Positions 63,071 through 64,000 of a stretch of DNA of 64,000 nt are shown here, in pieces. The DNA comes from Oscillospiraceae bacterium (lineage in GTDB: Bacteria > Bacillota_A > Clostridia > Oscillospirales > WRJC01), in contig WRJC01000005.1 in the NCBI GenBank assembly GCA_009782405.1, positions 36,240-100,239 on the forward strand. The letters run 5' to 3'. Made by a program: the position numbers and the translations under genes. A model generated the notes under the pieces. That model saw only the letters and a program-made list of their open reading frames with translations, was not told the DNA's origin and did not search any database. How positions within the stretch are numbered: position 1 is the stretch's first letter; each line of letters begins with the position of its first letter.

Positions 63071-64000
63071 TTAAAGGTCAATATCATTACTCCGTTTCTT
63101 TGTGCGGGTCTGCTGTTGTTCTCTCGGCGGCGGTGGCGGTTCATGCTCACGCTGTAAAAAGTGAAGATATGAATGGACTGCCGCAAACTTTTTCAGTTCC
63201 GCTTTTTTAATGGCAAGGCTTTTGTTGTTGGTTACGTTAGCTGTCTTAATCCGCTCTATCTCTGCTTTCATGTCCGACGTTTTCCGCAACGGTCTTTCGT
63301 AATCCTCTAAATCCCGTCTTGCGTTTTCGTAGTCAATGATGTCGGCGTTGTTATTACCTTGATTGCGAAATTCCTCTGCCTTGTCTTTGCCGAAAATTGT
63401 GATGTTGCCTTTGGCTTTTTTCATATCCCTGTACTGCGTGTAAACAGGTCGGGTGCGGTGGTAGGTGTTGATAACGTCGCATACATAGGACAGCCCTTCT
63501 ATACGTTTGTTGTTGGCTTGTATGCCGTTGGTTATGGTGTCTACATCGGTTCGACAGTCTGCGTAAAGTTTGTTGAACGCTTCCAACCCGCCGTACTGTT
63601 GCATGAGGATAAAAGCGGCGGCGGTGTTTTTAAGATTTTGCAACTTCGCCCATTGTTCCAACCCTCGACTTGTGGCGTAAATCGGATTACCCGCGATGTC
63701 GATTTTCGGCTTCAAAGTTTCGGGCTTATCGACTGGCGGCGCGAAGGTCGGCATGGTCGGTGGCGGTGTCGTTTGGCGTTCGGGTTTGGTTAAGATTTTT
63801 TGCTTTATGGCTTCCTCTGTGTAGTCCTCGCCTATCGACTTGGCGCGGGTGAAACGCTCCTGACCGGGCGCACAGAATGAAACATATTTGCCGCGCTTTA
63901 CCTTGTAGCCCTGCGCTTCCATCAGCTTCAACAATTCGTCAAAGTCTTTGGCGTAGGGTATCAAGCTGTCGATGGCGGTCTGTAACTTCTGCCGCCAGCT
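63071..64000 (-). CDS. Relaxase/mobilization protein C-terminal part, cut by window edge
   Basis: At least 309 residues of a minus-strand gene whose start lies beyond the window; the frame is open to base 64000. DFDELLKLMEAQGYKVKRGK and KYVSFCAPGQERFTRAKSIG match the post-nuclease part of Clostridia relaxases, followed by a long coiled-coil tail and a Pro-rich end (EPPPPPREQQQT). The His-rich nuclease domain should lie outside the window. It leads directly into the TOPRIM and TnpW-like genes. Confidence 0.7.
   Translation of the reverse strand, partial: SWRQKLQTAIDSLIPYAKDFDELLKLMEAQGYKVKRGKYVSFCAPGQERFTRAKSIGEDYTEEAIKQKILTKPERQTTPPPTMPTFAPPVDKPETLKPKIDIAGNPIYATSRGLEQWAKLQNLKNTAAAFILMQQYGGLEAFNKLYADCRTDVDTITNGIQANNKRIEGLSYVCDVINTYHRTRPVYTQYRDMKKAKGNITIFGKDKAEEFRNQGNNNADIIDYENARRDLEDYERPLRKTSDMKAEIERIKTANVTNNKSLAIKKAELKKFAAVHSYLHFLQREHEPPPPPREQQQTRTKKRSNDIDL

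Overview
The window looks like a chromosome segment of a Gram-positive, Clostridia-type Firmicute. Many genes have AGGAGG-like ribosome sites. Many intergenic gaps hold TTGACA/TATAAT promoters with exact 17-bp spacers. There is a T-box riboswitch, a SepF/YggT/DivIVA division cluster, several S-layer-homology (SLH) proteins, and secreted proteins with sortase-like tails. Base composition is near half GC by eye, except for a more AT-rich patch around 55.5-57.1 kb. No rRNA, tRNA or CRISPR array was seen. The species cannot be named from sequence alone.

Layout. 0.2-5.8 kb (minus): a secreted CBM9-like protein, a YcdB-like protein with SLH domains, a lipoprotein and a tyrosine recombinase. 5.9-14.6 kb (plus): a leucine T-box followed by leuA-cimA-leuC-leuD-leuB-ilvB-ilvH, covering leucine synthesis, citramalate-based isoleucine synthesis and the shared acetolactate step; ilvC and ilvD are absent here. 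14.7-17.0 kb: an aldolase-like/VOC fusion with glucuronate isomerase. 17.0-20.2 kb: a CapA-like protein, an acyltransferase-family protein and ribF. 20.3-25.2 kb: a surface-polysaccharide set (chain-length-type protein, PglF/WbpM-like dehydratase, O-antigen-ligase-like protein). 25.4-33.2 kb: a URO-D-like protein, two related SLH proteins and a large SLH surface protein with strong expression signals.

33.3-41.3 kb (minus) is a housekeeping run: queA, miaA, an HlyD-like membrane protein, yggS, sepF, yggT, divIVA, lspA and an RluA-type pseudouridine synthase. 41.4-43.6 kb: dapA, dapB and a free-standing aspartokinase-type ACT protein. 43.7-54.7 kb: a solute-binding lipoprotein, cysteine desulfurase, hflK/hflC, a second URO-D-like protein, a GNAT, a winged-helix protein next to a second CBM9-like protein, a MATE exporter and a lactonase-like beta-propeller protein. 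54.8-61.1 kb is accessory: a GNAT, an AAA-ATPase/PD-(D/E)XK protein, a Fic protein, and a split ABC exporter ending in its own MerR regulator. 61.3-64.0 kb is the edge of a mobilizable element (relaxase C-terminal part, TOPRIM protein, TnpW-like protein) beside an oppositely oriented relaxase relic.

The most interesting signals are: the TMD-NBD-TMD-MerR operon whose promoter has a 19-bp spacer with a central dyad; the solo aspartokinase-type ACT protein behind dapB; the aldolase fusion lacking its usual Schiff-base lysine; two CBM9-like proteins with APxTG-type tails; a non-ATG start of miaA next to a dispersed inverted repeat; and a five-codon minicistron between leuA and cimA.
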